A DNA stretch of 64,000 nt from Urechis unicinctus. Its lineage: Eukaryota > Annelida > Polychaeta > Xenopneusta > Urechidae. Position 1 is the stretch's first letter. Every line of letters begins with the position of its first letter. The stretch lies in assembly GCA_034190875.2 (NCBI GenBank), contig CM067351.1:291741-355740 (forward strand). Direction: 5' to 3'. Positions 27,546 through 40,224 of the stretch are shown piece after piece. The position numbers and the translations under genes are program-made. The notes under the pieces are model-generated. The model did no database searches and was not told where the DNA came from. It saw only the letters and a list, made by a program, of their open reading frames with translations.

Positions 27546-28210
27546 ATCATGAACAACGCCAACAGACGGACCAACGATCTGATGATGGCATCTATTTTAA
27601 TGCAAACATAACCATATTAGCTTGCCACAGCAAACTCGGGTAACCTCGGCTTATAAAGTAGTCGCGTGCGGTTGGCTACGGCAGACGGCACGTTGTGTTT
27701 CATCGCGAATGACGTTAATAATAATTTCTCATTTTCAACATAGTAGAAATATCTTATTACCGATGGCACATATTGGAATCTCCCATGAATATGCTTATGA
27801 CCGAAAATGTTGGAACTATTCCAAGATGCTGACTGGTAATGAAATACTGACCAATCTCCATCTTGAACACGCCTACGTGGGCCTAATACCGCTCATCGAA
27901 TTGCTACATCCTGCTTGCTCGTATATAATGCTCTGCATATCAAGTTTCCACGATTTTTCCTCTTTCACAATTATTTATATTGTTTAACTTTGGACTATCT
28001 TTGCTTAACTACCTTTGTGTTACACGTTTGACTTAGTCTGCTACTTTTCTGTACTAATATGAGTGAACAACGCCGTGAAATGACTGAAGCCAATTTGCCT
28101 CCCGAATGCGGCTCTTCACAGTCGATTCTCATCAGGTTTCCCTTTGTGAGTTTATCCTAGGGGTGGGAGGGTGCTACTCAGGGCGTGACGTCTCATTCTT
28201 CTGGCGATGG
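27546..28210. other. No gene seen
   Basis: Non-coding. The frame at 27622-27987 has no recognisable domain. Confidence 0.45.
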
Positions 28211-28645
28211 CTGCCAGTATCAGTTACTGATACCCGCTCCAAGCCAGCCTAACCTTCCCCTAGACGTCAGTTACTGATACCTGCTCCTAGCCAGCCTAAC
28301 CTTCCCCTCTAGACGTCAGTTACTGATACCCGCTCCAAGCCAACCTAACCTTCCCCTAGACGTCAGTTACTGATACCTGCTCCTAGCCAGCCTAACCTTC
28401 CCCTAGACGTCAGTTACTGATACCCGCTCCTAGCCAGCCTAACCTTCCCCTAGACGTCAGTTACTGATACCCGCTCCTAGCCAGCCTAACCTTCCCCTAG
28501 ACGTCAGTTACTGATACCCGCTCCTAGCCAGCCTAACCTTCCCCTAGACGTCAGTTACTGATACCCGCTCCTAGCCAGCCTAACCTTCCCCTAGACGTCA
28601 GTTACTGATACCCGCTCCTAGCCAGCCTAACATTCCCTTAGACGA
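28211..28645. repeat. 47-bp minisatellite (CAGTTACTGATACCCGCTCCTAGCCAGCCTAACCTTCCCCTAGACGT)
   Basis: Nine copies, nearly identical in the right half. GACGTC-like AGACGT closes each unit. It ends about 20 bases before the acceptor of the coding-like segment at 28667. Confidence 0.93.
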
Positions 28646-28666
28646 ATGATTCTCTATTATCTGTAG

Positions 28667-29040
28667 GAAGGATACAGGATATCTGGCCTACCAACAGCAA
28701 TTCTCTAGCAACTGAACACGAGCTTGGTCAAATTTTCCCTTCTCTCAACGGGATTTTGGACCCTCTTCCTACCGCACCTGACGAACCTTTTCAACGAATG
28801 GAAAGCCTCTCAGGTCTTGTGCTACCGGGGCTTGATTCGGCAATAATGACTCAGTGGAACTTTTTATCCGTGGATGAAGTACAGGCGGCCTTTTCCAAGG
28901 CTGTTAGACCACGGAATAGCTTAAGGCGCATCTCCGTCTATAAGACTATACAAAGCCAAGGATGTCCCGTTCGCTGCTCCAAAGTTGCCCCATGGGCTAA
29001 TGGTGGTCAAGGCCAGATTATACCCCAATTACACATAAAC
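28667..29040 (+). pseudogene. Coding-like segment, unknown, probably retroelement or gene relic
   Basis: After a good acceptor (TTCTCTATTATCTGTAG) one frame is open for about 90 codons with normal amino-acid composition, containing the stretches TEHELGQIFPSLNGILDPL and LPGLDSAIMTQWNFLSVDE. After about 28940 the meaningful frame appears to shift: LYKAKDVPFAAPKLPHGLMV is read in another frame and ends in a stop near 29030. This looks like one protein broken by a frameshift. I recall loosely similar helical gag-like proteins but cannot assign a family. Confidence 0.4.
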
Positions 29041-29169
29041 AAGTTTTCGATTTTATTTCACACAATGACTAAAGAAGCCTATCCACAACGATTCATAATA
29101 TTAATCGCCTCAATGCAAACTAATCAAATCAATGAATCATCACCCGCAGAAATTATAACAAAATAACAA

Positions 29170-29640
29170 ATGTACTCATATCTAAACTCTGGTAACAACT
29201 TTAGCGTGCTCTTACACATTCTCAGGTTATAATGCATGATCTGTGAAGCCTTTGAGACTAAAATAGGCGGGATATGTTAGCCGCTGCATTGGCCAGCCAA
29301 CCTTTGTATGAAGTTCAATGACACATCCTGTTGAAGTGGCAATGGCCATTACTTGGCATCAGTCGCCCATACATGCACCTTCTTATGAAGGCTGTCACTT
29401 ACTTATTAACGCGCTGGTTCAGATACTGTTTGGGCATTGTGTGGATGTCAGTGTTCATATGCTGAATGACTCGTTCTCGGAGGATGTCATGGTTCCCCTT
29501 TCATCCTGTCAGTATGTAACTGATGGATCGGAAGTAGCAGTTGAGTGAACATCCTGGTCGGCTTTTTGCTGACATTTGTCTCGCCATGCTTCTCCCTTGT
29601 TTTCGGTCTGCTTGGGTCTGTCCTCTTTGGTGCACCAGAC
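29170..29640. other. No gene seen
   Basis: Non-coding, no recognisable repeat before the minisatellite. Confidence 0.45.
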
Positions 29641-29915
29641 CGGGTCTACTTGTTGCCCTTGTCAAAAGAGGGATAGGTTTACTTGATGCCCTTGCCAAAG
29701 GAGGGCTGTGTCTACTTGTTACCCTTGTCAAAAGAGGGATAGGTTTTCTTGATGCCCTTGTCAAAGGAGGGATGTGTCTGCTTGATGCCCTTGCCATAGG
29801 AGGGATGTGTAAACTTGTTGCCCTTGTCAAAGGAGGGATGTGTTAACTAGTTGCCCTTGCCAAAGGAGGGCTGTGTCTACTTGATGCCCTTGCCAAAGGA
29901 GGGATGTGTCTACTA
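29640..29915. repeat. 33-bp minisatellite (GCCCTTGTCAAAAGAGGGATAGGTTTACTTGAT)
   Basis: Eight copies with variation CCTTGTCAAA / CCTTGCCAAA. Unit length divisible by three gives artefactual frames on both strands. Confidence 0.92.
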
Positions 29916-32786
29916 CTTAATGCCTATATAGTGAAGCATTTATTATATAGTCAAGCGCTGGCAATAGCTAGTATAATCAAGTGCTTATATATAAGTGATC
30001 ATACCACAAGGACTTGGTATTTGCATTGTGTAAAGATGTACCGTGTGACTTGTGCTTCGCCAATTACACTCATCGCTAGGATAGCTCCTTCTGACAAGCT
30101 GCCTTAAGTCAAGAACAGCCGTTAATACTTCGTTAATTGTCATTCGGTACCTGGCACTGACCATTGGATGGCGCGTTCAAAGTGAATAACGACTGGAGCC
30201 ATAAGAGATGTCCGTATGATGTGAAGTATTAATTTTGGACTGGTGTTTCACGGTTGAAATATAATATCGACAAGCCGGGAGTTATTGGAGACTGACTTCA
30301 TATAAATAAACCAAAAGCACAATTTTTCATACATATTAAGTAGCAAGAACTACCTCTGGCGGCTTTGGACACATTCTCTGGTGTTGCCATGTTGTTGACT
30401 GAATCTTCGACACATGTCTGACTGAGATCTAAATGGAAAATATTTTACAAGAGGTAGCTCTTATAAAACAAATGAACGTTTTCTGTGATTTTAATCAACT
30501 AAGGTAAATTGTTTATCGGCTGACAGCATTTGTCGGTTATAATGCACGGAAAGCCGGAAACATTTGTATCTGCAAAACAAGTTAACAAATCTTGGACCTA
30601 TTCAATGATATGGCATCCGTATAAGTGATGATAGTCCCCCAATTAGTCGGCAACATCTCAGGTGGCTAATGAATCATAAGCTACGTCGTTAAATGTACAA
30701 AGTATGCCTGTACAAAATAAACCAATGCACACATTGTGTAGCTTAGATAAACGTCAAGCAACACGCCTTGTTTTGGCGAAAAAAACAGGTACAGAAAACC
30801 TTCGCCCGACGACCATCGTACTGATGCGAACTCCCGCTATTATGACCACTTTTGCCAAGTCCCATTTTTGTCAAATGGACCCCGCTTAAACAACCACCCA
30901 GATATTGAAACCACTTCAGCAACAGTCCTAACTATGGTCGCCTAAGTGAGCGAAGAATACACAACTGGCTCTGAGGAAATAATCCTGTCAACGCAATATT
31001 AAACTTTGGTTTCCTTTTATGACAATAATTAATTTTATGACTTATCAATTTGGTAATATTCTCGATAAAAAATGTAAAGCAGCAACTGCATTCGTTGATG
31101 GTTGCTGTTTTTTGTTAACTCAAAGCGACTGAAACTGAAAAACAAAACAAAATACACTAACTGCCAGTGTGTTTAATCGCCACTGTATACAATATATTCC
31201 TCATTACACACTGCTTCCTGATTGTCCTGCTGCTGATTGAATGAAATCAACTGATACATCACAGAACGCTGTTCGTGACTGTATGTGCATTCACTTCCGT
31301 CATACGTAGATACTGTGGACCGCCATTAGCTTCTGACAGACTGCCCAGTGCAGCAACGACGCTACTTCATTGCTAAGGAACATGTCTGAATGATATAAAG
31401 ATGCGACGTGTTGTAGAAAGGGATATGTCGTATAACGATCTGTATCTGTATACCACGCCCCCCCCCCACCCCAGCTGCAGCGCATCATAAACACGGGAGC
31501 GTTGGCCTGACGATACATCTATGTCCACCCCGATCTAATCCTGATTAGAAATTGATATTTCCAAGTATGTATTGTTCGACAGAATCGATACATCTCACAT
31601 TCTTGGTTTCATTAGAGAGATTGATTTATATTGCCTATTTTAAATGATACAGTTTTCTTTAACTTCTCATATATCAATTTAATTAACTTATTGAGGGTTT
31701 AATTTTACTTTCTATTCTTCTATTTGAAAACTCCGTCTTTATTCGTATATACCCCACCTTTGTAGGCACCATGTAAAGCACCCGTGTTGGTGTGCCGTTA
31801 AACCCTATACTTACATTTCTTGAGACCGAATCTACCAGTATCACTGTTTTGCGCTGAATTTTGTTGAGTTTTCCTTTTCTATTCCGCTGAAGTAGGAATT
31901 CTGCCTCGGGCAGGTGCGGGACTCGTCGTCAGCTTCAGGGACAGAAGAATTATCATTTGTGTCCTGTAAAGAGATTTATATTTGGCTAGCAACTGGGACT
32001 CGGTGTAGTTAGAAATGACATATGTAACCCATCTCACTAGGTAGCCCCTTATCATCATCAGTATTTCATTGATAAACTGCAACTGCCGGTTTATAAAAAA
32101 GGGGGCAGTACCTCAAAATGGCAGATTTGCATCGAATTCAAATCGTCAATGGTATCTTGCTATGTTTTGCATCGCTCAGTGTAACTACTGAATTCATTTA
32201 AAATATTTTAACATGTATGAGTATATAAACTTGTCAAGACACTTATCAGTTATATATCGGCTCGGATTATCTTTGTTAATAAGAGAAAATAGCGTTTAAA
32301 TATCAATGTTTCAAATCTTTCTGGGCGGGGCCAGAATGAGAATCATCCAATCATCGACAGGCCATGTGCTCGCTGATGTAAACATAAACATTACATCGTG
32401 GACACGATTGAATGCAAATAGAACACACCAACGCACATATAGTGGCACGCACTCACACAAGCGGGGTATGATAATAATAACAACTGTATTTTGTACATTA
32501 TGAACATACCTTATCAACCGAGGAAAAACAAATACATTCAATATCCAACACGAGTTCAATATAGTGCATCCATGTGAGTGTTCCACGCCTTGTCTATGTA
32601 CTTGTATGTGCATGGCGTATGTACCTTCATGGTACTCGTATGGCCCAGGGCATTGTGAGCAGGTGCCTCCCAGATGCTGGTGTGAGGACGATCCACGTTT
32701 TTATTCCAATACAGAATGGCCCAGTTTGTCCCCATCTCATACTGGTTATCCCTGAAGTATACGCGCTTATCGTGTTGTTGAACGAC
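29916..32786. other. Mostly empty; one candidate minus-strand exon
   Basis: 2.9 kb of AT-rich sequence. The only exon-like piece is on the minus strand at about 30353-30431: acceptor TTTTCCATTTAG, one frame reading TCVEDSVNNMATPENVSKAA, donor AGAG|GTAGTT. At 32600-32790 (minus) a frame with VYFRDNQYEMGTNWAILYWN looks coding-like but has no domain I can name. Confidence 0.3.
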
Positions 32787-33190
32787 TCGACACGTGCTAG
32801 AGTTAACATTGATATTTGAGTCAACACGTGCTAGAGTTAACATTGATGTTTGAGTCAATACGTGCTAGAGTTAACACTGATGTTTGAGTCAACACGTGCT
32901 AGAGTTAACACTGATGTTTGAGTCAACACGTGCTAGGGTTAATATTGATGTTTGAGTCAATACGTGCTAGAGTTAACACTGATGTTTGAGTCAACACGTG
33001 CTAGAGTTAACACTGATGTTTGTGTCAACACGTGCTAGAGTTAATATTGATGTTTGAGTCAATACGTGCTAGAGTTAACACTGATGTTTGAGTCAACACG
33101 TGCTAGAGTTAACACTGATGTTTGAGTCAACACGGGCTAGAGTCAACACTGATGTTTGAGTCAACACGTGCTAGAGTTAACATTGATGTA
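32787..33190. repeat. 34-bp minisatellite with E-box (GTCAACACGTGCTAGAGTTAACACTGATGTTTGA)
   Basis: Twelve copies. Most units contain CACGTG (E-box) and GTTAAC; a subset reads TACGTG instead. The variants occur in a spaced pattern (every third or fourth unit), suggesting multi-unit duplication steps. Confidence 0.93.
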
Positions 33191-33212
33191 GCGGCATCCA
33201 GTCAAATGAACA

Positions 33213-33660
33213 CTAGACATCCTGGAGTCGTCTGTGTGACTCACGTAGCGTGTTTAGCTGGGGTAGGAATTTGAGGGGTATGTGACTAACCCATGCAGCC
33301 CTGAGATTCCTGGTACAGCTCTCCCAGTTCATCAGTGGGTATCGCCATGACACGTAAAGCTCAAGTCTTCTCTGTGTGAGGGTAGACTCCCTGTTAACCC
33401 AAGCAGGCAAGACGACTACAATAGAGTTTCTACACAAACGCTTAGCCCATCAGGAGCCAGGTGTAAGCTGCATGATGCACTGTCTCCGGGCGATTAGGAG
33501 CCGCCTGTCTCTATTACACTGCCACTGGAACGTGGAAACGAATACAGGTGAAGTGTTGGTCCTTTGTGTTGGTCTGGTAACTTGGACGATCTTGCCTTCT
33601 CCGTCCTCGCCGTCGATCTTTAACTTGAGCGCACCAGGAACAGGAACTGCTATTATACGT
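33213..33660 (-). pseudogene. Coding-like minus-strand segment, unknown
   Basis: Two successive open stretches on the minus strand, 33660-33465 (KLKIDGEDGEGKIVQVTRP) and 33437-33213 (LELYVSWRYPLMNWESC), are separated by a stop near 33460 and ended by one at 33213. Composition is protein-like but there is no clear domain. It could be exon remnants of a gene whose other part lies at 32600-32790 beyond the minisatellite. The opposing plus-strand frame at 33376-33915 is weaker. Confidence 0.25.
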
Positions 33661-34330
33661 TATGCTGTGTTACAGACATTTTCTACAATTGTGCTAATAC
33701 ATTCTCCTGCAGCATCTCACAGAGGACAAATCCCAGAGAAGAGCAACCGTTATGATCTAAGATTCGTTGCATATGCTTTGCCGCCTGAGACAAGAAAGGC
33801 AAAGAAATGTATGTTTCTGGCCGTAATCACTATATTTGACATGTGCCTTCCAAATTTGAATAGTTTTTATATTTTGATTAAATGTTTTATCGACATTGAC
33901 AGAAAATATAATTAAATTCTTACAATACATACAATACATTACTATTTTTAATATTTTACTTATGTGTGTCTATATGATATTTATGGAATTAACCGCTACA
34001 TCTTCCACAGGTGCATTGCTCCTGTATGGGTTTTGTAAGAATATTCATTAGTTGCGACTGCAACGTATTCTGTTTGGATGATTTTCGGTAGGCTCCCAGC
34101 AATGTCGTGGCGTATTATCACATGGTAGCAGCGGTAAACAAGAGTAAAAACAATTATTCAACTACCAAGCATCACCAGAAATGGTAGACAACCGATCTAC
34201 TCACCTGTAAGTGCCATAAAGCCGATAATATGTAAAGCTCGCAACGAACCGGAACAGTCGTCTGCAGACTGTAAAATGCACCGTCATACCCTGAGGTTGT
34301 CACCATAGAATTGTATATTTAGTATTAACT
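33661..34330. other. No gene seen; leader of the following retroelement
   Basis: AT-rich. ACATGGTAGCAGCGGTAAAC at 34119-34138 resembles a retrotransposon primer-binding region (TGG start). I could not find a matching long terminal repeat downstream, so the 5' boundary is not set. Confidence 0.35.
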
Positions 34331-34894
34331 ATGGCAACCATAGGCAGTATAGAGCAATGCGACGAATCTCGCGGAGATTTCGTGACCTACATGGTCTGCG
34401 TTAAATTATTCTTCACTGCCAACGGGGTAGATGACGGGAAGAAGGTACCAACTCTATTGACTTTGATTGGGCCAAAGACATACCAGCTATTGACTGACCT
34501 AGTATCACCGGACAATCCCAAAGACAAGGCGCTAGCTCAAATAGAAAACACGCTAAAGAGCCACCTAAACCCCGCACCACTTGTCATTGCAGAACGTTTC
34601 AGATTTCACCAGAGAAGTCAAGGCCAAAGAAAGCCAATAAAGGACTTTGTGGCGAGTCTAAAGTCGTTGGCTTCTACATGTCAGTTTGGCGAATTTCTGA
34701 ATGATGCGCTGCGGGATAAATTTGTATGTAGCCTAAAGGATTCGTCCACTCAAAAGAAATTACTAACTGAGGCAAGTTTGACGTTTGTAAGAGCTATCGA
34801 GATCGCAACGTCAAATGAGACAGCTCCTAAGGATGCCGGGCAACTGAAACTAAGGACCATGCGGTCCATGGGATCAAATTCCAAGGGACAATAA
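34331..34894 (+). CDS. Ty3/Gypsy-type gag (capsid) of a broken retrotransposon
   Basis: 187 codons open from ATG. The helical capsid-like region matches the gag pattern of K02A2.6-type Gypsy elements: residues 26-50 (KLFFTANGVDDGKKVPTLLT, LIGPKTYQLL), ERFRFHQRSQG near 88, FVASLKSLASTCQFG near 107 and LRDKFVCSLKD near 127. Gag packages element RNA in the cytoplasm. The frame ends before the zinc knuckle, which follows in another frame at about 34905-35000 (CKYCGRDH... and CTKCKKQNHSASKC, a CCHC finger), so at least one frameshift has occurred. It is upstream of the pol remnant on the same strand. Confidence 0.75.
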   Translation: MATIGSIEQCDESRGDFVTYMVCVKLFFTANGVDDGKKVPTLLTLIGPKTYQLLTDLVSPDNPKDKALAQIENTLKSHLNPAPLVIAERFRFHQRSQGQRKPIKDFVASLKSLASTCQFGEFLNDALRDKFVCSLKDSSTQKKLLTEASLTFVRAIEIATSNETAPKDAGQLKLRTMRSMGSNSKGQ

Positions 34895-34899
34895 CAAAT

Positions 34900-36432
34900 T
34901 GTAAATACTGCGGACGTGACCACAAAAGGGGTCAATGCCCAGCATATGGCGAAACCTGCACAAAATGCAAAAAGCAGAACCACTCGGCATCAAAATGTCA
35001 AGATGGAAAATCCAGATATCGTAAATCATATAGGTCTCCGTCGCGTGGCAGCAGGCCACCACATCACAGGGAAAAACTCGGAACGCAGAAACAGACAACA
35101 GACATACAAGAAAGTCCATGGCGTGGTTATGGCTGATGATCCACCATTGGAAACCCTGTCTGCGTGTACAGATCGACAGCGGCGCTGAGGCTGATATATT
35201 GCATCTCGTGCTGAAGGATGGAGCACAACCGGTAGTGCAAGCACCATGTAAATGTCCCATACATTTACAGGGAGAGATTCAAGCATCCCTAGAAGAGATG
35301 GAACTAAAAGAAATCATCGAAAAAGTACCCGCCGGACAACCTACTGAATCAAGAAAGCCAAGTGGCATTTGCCTCGATCCACGTGATATTAATGCCAATC
35401 TGAAGCGCACGTATCACAGAAGTCCTCATGACAAAGGCTAGAGCCTCACGACTTGAGTATAACGCAGAGAAGTGTGTTATTAAGGTCCCAGAGGTATCCT
35501 TTTTCGGTACGACATATACAGCACAGGGGGCCAAGCCCGATCCAAAGCGAGTGCAAGAGATCACCAGCTTGCCCGAGCCCCAAAACAAAAAAGGAACTGC
35601 AGTCCGTCCTTGGAATGGTACAGCATTTGGTACTATTTATACCACACCTGAGCGACCTCACAGCTCCACTTCTTATCAAGAAAGATGTTGAGTTTGCTTG
35701 GACGCCTTCATATGGTCAAGCCTTCACAGCTATTAATCAGGCCATAGCCAATGCGACAACCTTAAACTATTTCAACCTCAAGCTGGATACAAAAGTACAA
35801 GTGGATGCGAGCATGCACGGTCTAGGGGCAGCCCTTCGTCAAACAGACCCTGCCGATTCTACAAAAGAGGGAGTCATAGCGTTTGCATCAAGCGTTTGAG
35901 TCTCACTGACACAGAATCGAGGTATGCAAACATTGCGCGCGAGTGCTTAGCAGTGATGTACGGCGTAGAAAAGTTCCAGACATACGTATATGGAGCAAAG
36001 GTGGTCGTTGAGTCCGACCATAAACCTTTAGAAGCCATACACCTGAAGAATCTGTCACAGACACCACCCCGACTACAACGCATGTTGTTACGCCTTCAAC
36101 CATATGATATAACTATCAAGTATATAAAGGGGTCGGATATGGCACTCGCAGACTTCCTGTCTCGTTACAGCCCTAACAGAGAAGAGCCTGAAATCACCAT
36201 GGATGCGACAATACATACCGTACACTGGCAGAATGATAAATTGCAAGAATTGAGAGCCGAAACAGCAAATGACAATATACTATCCAACTTAGCTGAAGTC
36301 ATTAAAAATGGCTGGCCAAACAAATGCTCCGAGCTCACGATAAATTTGAAGCCATACTGGACAATGAAAGACTATCTGAGCATTGATGACGGAATTATAC
36401 TGAAGGGGCAAAAATTAGTCAAACATAATTGA
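34900..36432 (+). pseudogene. Ty3/Gypsy pol remnant with reverse transcriptase core deleted
   Basis: In order: zinc knuckle (34905-35000); aspartic protease start with the catalytic D-S-G-A at about 35175-35186; then directly the RT N-terminal region (ICLDPRDINANLKR at about 35370-35405); then the RT thumb/connection (FFGTTYTAQGAKPDPKR at 35500-35550). Next come RNase H (FTAINQAIANATTLNYF, VQVDASMHGLGAAL at 35800-35830; YANIARECLAVMYGVEKF at 35930-35985; HKPLEAIH at 36020) and a short linker ending at 36432. Missing are the rest of the protease, the RT palm with its YxDD motif, and all of integrase. There are at least three frame changes. It cannot be autonomous. Confidence 0.8.
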
Positions 36433-38460
36433 ACTGGATATGTAAAGATTAAAAATATGTTCTCAATACACAGTTACCCACACCTAATATTTATCCATTA
36501 ATAATTCAACGAAATTAAATTCATGATTCACATGAGTCTACAAGAGCACTAGACACAAAGTACAAATTTGCTGGGACAAGACTCATATTCTAGGTTATAG
36601 TTATAGTTACATATAAATATTCTGACATTGCATAAGTATGCCACCGGTAAGTAATAACACCAAATTATCGCCCACTGTCAGCCATATTGGACTGACAAAT
36701 ATACGTCGTATTTGGATGCGAATTGGAGGTAAACTATAAGGGAATTTACAATTATTGATAATGGATTGTGTTTGGTTATTGGTTAAGGCATTTGTGCCGC
36801 TATCTGGTCAAACAATACAACATAGTTTTTGATTAATTTGAAAAATTCTGGAAGCTTGAGATTCGACGAATTGTTCGAATTCAAGGTATTATCGCTCACG
36901 TATTTAGCTCAATACAATAACAAGTAAGTATTTAACAGCTTAATAAACGTGACCATTAGATTTGTCTTTGTTCACTCAACGAATACCAAGAATATTTTTA
37001 TATGAATATTTCACAAATTTCAAGAGATTAAAAAATATATGTCGAAGTTCCAAGCCGAGAATATGGCGTCTCGATGCGAAATAAACACTTGCAAACTTTA
37101 ATCGAATAAAACAAATTGATTACCCCAAAAAGGAAACTATGATAATCAGCGTGTTTATTGATATATAATTAATTACCTCGTTGGGCAAATCCATCAAGTT
37201 TGGTGATACTGGTGAGAGTTTTCGAAAAAGAAAATGAAGTTTCTCGCACAGCAGCTAACGCCTCAGCTTGCCGAACTGAAATGTGAGCGAGACAAAGATC
37301 TCGTGGCGATCTCGCCGAGGCAGGCACTGCGTGCGAGATCTCTGCGAGATCTGGCGTTGTTTGTTCTCCTGCTATTGGTTATAACTCCTTGAAGGCGCTC
37401 ACTAACGGTGAAGATCGCCATCAATTATTCATCGGTTTTTTATCGTATTGATCATGTTCAATATAGCATTTACACAGCATTTGAATCATGTAAGTTTCAA
37501 TATGGACGGAGAACGTGATGTACTCCAGAAGCGATACCCCGAAGAGGATAAGGTGTTTGGTGTGAGGGGCGTTCTGTTATCAGCGATGTTCACATCGACC
37601 TTATGATTCACACATGTTTATGCATTCCGACAGAAAACTAAAACATTGATGAAATTTTACGTCTTCATGAACGAGTCGAAATGCATCGGAGGGAAATGAA
37701 TGAATGATGTGGCCGCGGCAAGGTTTAAAACAAACGTTGGGTATCTGGGATATTTATCCGGGAATCTTTGAGTTCTTCAGATAGTTTGCATTCTCATGCG
37801 CACACTACATCGAGCAATGAAGAGGCAAGCGACGTCAGATATCGCCCCATTTCATGGAAATATTCAACAATTAACACTCGCCATCCAGCTGCGTCATGGC
37901 GGCTTATGGTCAGGTGTGCGAAAACATTGGGTGGGACAAAGTATTAGAAAGCAATGACCGTCCATATTGCATACATTGAATGCCTTGTGTAGTTTGTAAC
38001 CGTAATCAGCGTCGTCAACACGTGTGTTGCCACTGTCCTCGAGAACGAACCCACAAACTGATCGTTCTCTGAATTAATTTCCAAGTTCATTGATCAAAGC
38101 CTTTGCCGCCGATAAATAGCAATCCCAACGGTCCACGTTTAGTTCCTTCCTAATTCGTTCTGATGTCTCTTGTCCCAATCAGAACCCTTCACTGCTCGCC
38201 GACGACAGCATCACCCATAAAGATCTCTGTATTCCTTGTCCTAAAATGGCGATAGATGATTAATCACCAGATAATCAATTGTTACTGTCGTACGGACCAA
38301 GAAGGAAGGTCAACTCCGTAGGGCGAGAAAGTCCAGCTCGGCAGGGACGTCTGAACTTCACAAGAGCTACGTATCTACCATGGTGCTGTTCATATACATT
38401 TCCTTATTGGGTATCACACTTTGTATGCATCATAAATCTACGGTGAGAAAGCTCTTTTGA
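36433..38460. other. No clear gene
   Basis: AT-rich spacer. At 37262-37375 there is a GAGATCTCG / GCGATCTCGCCG cluster with imperfect self-complementarity. At 37502-37606 a 34-codon frame (starting MDGERDVLQKRYPEEDK) follows it and could be a first coding exon with AG|GTGTTT as donor, but I rate this below 0.2. Confidence 0.35.
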
Positions 38461-38758
38461 AAATCAAGGTGATAGCATTTGAATTCGATCGCGATTACTA
38501 GAATTCCACCGCAATATTTATCATTTTAGCGTGATGTATCGCATTCCATCACGATCTTTAGAATTCCATGGTGGTCTTTGATTGCGATCTTTTGAATTCC
38601 TTCGCGATGTTTGGCATTCATTGCAATCTCTAGCATTCTAGCTTGATCGTTAGAATCATATCCCAATCTCTAGCATTTCATAGCTATCTGTAGAATTCCA
38701 TTGAATTCTTTGGAATTCCTATGCGATCAGAAGAATTTGATGGCGTCCATAAGAAATG
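38460..38758. repeat. Highly diverged ~25-bp repeat (GAATTCCATCGCGATCTTTA)
   Basis: About eleven degenerate units recognisable by GAATTCCA and GCGATCT / GCAATCT. It is much more diverged than the other arrays in the window. Confidence 0.7.
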
Positions 38759-38759
38759 A

Positions 38760-39880
38760 TCTCTGCTCCACACCTAATCTGATTATTCTTGGAGCAACCT
38801 TGACCTTCACGAGTTCATCTCGCTGACATTCCGATATGTATACTTCCAACATGTTGAAACATCCAACATGTTGACTCATTGACTGTGACATCCCGTTAGA
38901 AGCACACTCCTCTCTAAAATATAATACTTATGGCATTTCTTCATGACCTGTGTATCTTTCAAGTGAAATTAATTCTCGGCTTCACGGACCATGAATATAT
39001 CTTCATTGTTGTCCTGTTCACCGTAAAACGCGCGAATTTCTTGCGCCATATGTATGAAAACATATTTTTGGCATTTTTTAAAACAGGAGATAACTAATTC
39101 ATATTTTGTTGATATATCTAATAAATAATATTCCCCCCATAGCTTTGCATGGTCACGTGATCTTTATTTTTCTCGGATGCCACCATTTCATATAACTTAT
39201 GTGCACAATGTTGATACAGATAGACATTATGATCAGAATTGTTAACGAGCCATCATAACGTGCACTTCAATAGCGGGACGAGCGATCTTGCGTCTTGTGA
39301 GCTTATTATGTCAATCACCATCACCAGGTCATATGAACAACGGTTTCAGTCCGATGAGTGTTACTTTGATCTCCGCTCCACACCTCATCTGATTATTCTT
39401 GGAGCAACCTTCACCTTCACGAGTTCATCTCGCTGACATTCCGATATGTATACCTGCAGTGTTCTCTTCTAGTTGCTGCTCATTACTGAGCAGTTTCTCC
39501 ATGACCTGTGTATTTCTGAGCGAGATTAGTTCTCGGCTTCACAGACCATGAATGTATCTTCATTGCTGTCCTGTTCACCCTAAAACGCGATAATTTCTTC
39601 CGCCATATTACAAGGCTTTTTTGAAAACAGTAGAAAACTTAACCAGTTCATATTCGTTGATATATCTTATACATAATATTCCCTCATAGCTTTGTCTGGT
39701 CATGTAATCTTTGTTTCGTTGGATGCCACCATGTCATATAACTTGTGCGCACATTGTTGATAGACATTATGAACAAAATGGTTCATCATAACGTGTACTT
39801 CGACAGTTGAGAGATTTGTCTCGAGTCTTGTGAGCTAAGTATGTCAATCACCATCACCAGTTCACATGGGGTCGCCTGAT
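38760..39880 (+). repeat. Tandem duplication, ~610-bp unit, two copies
   Basis: 38762-39369 and 39370-39880 align: CTCCACACCT.ATCTGATTATTCTTGGAGC, GCTGACATTCCGATATGTATAC, TTCTCGGCTTCAC.GACCATGAAT, CATATAACTT.TG.GCACA and TCAATCACCATCACCAG occur in both in the same order. The second copy is shorter by about 100 bp. No gene. Confidence 0.85.
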
Positions 39881-40224
39881 GTCAGAGATCACCACTTCAC
39901 GCGGATAATCCAATTGCATTTTTCAAACCCAGAGATCAATCTCAGATTCTTTGCTTGACAAAAGAATGGCATAATATGAATGACAAGTTTTATAGAAGTT
40001 GTTCCTCAGCTATTGACTAAAAAGAATTCCTAGAAGGCAAATAATGACACAATATGTGGTAAAATGACATCATAACGTCAATAAACGTTTTTTATTCAAA
40101 GGCCACAAGTGTGATACGACCGGCAAGCTCAACAAATTGGTTTTCATCGGAGAAATCTCTAAGCACTCCACCCCATCAGCACAGACAGAATGGGGTTTAT
40201 CGTAAGATAGTATGTAATAAAATC

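Noticed and set aside
33376-33915. 179-codon plus-strand gene
   Set aside because: No domain, composition like the non-coding surroundings at its end, and the opposite strand looks more protein-like.
33900-36600. Long terminal repeats for the Gypsy relic
   Set aside because: I could not match any sequence upstream of 34331 with sequence downstream of 36432.
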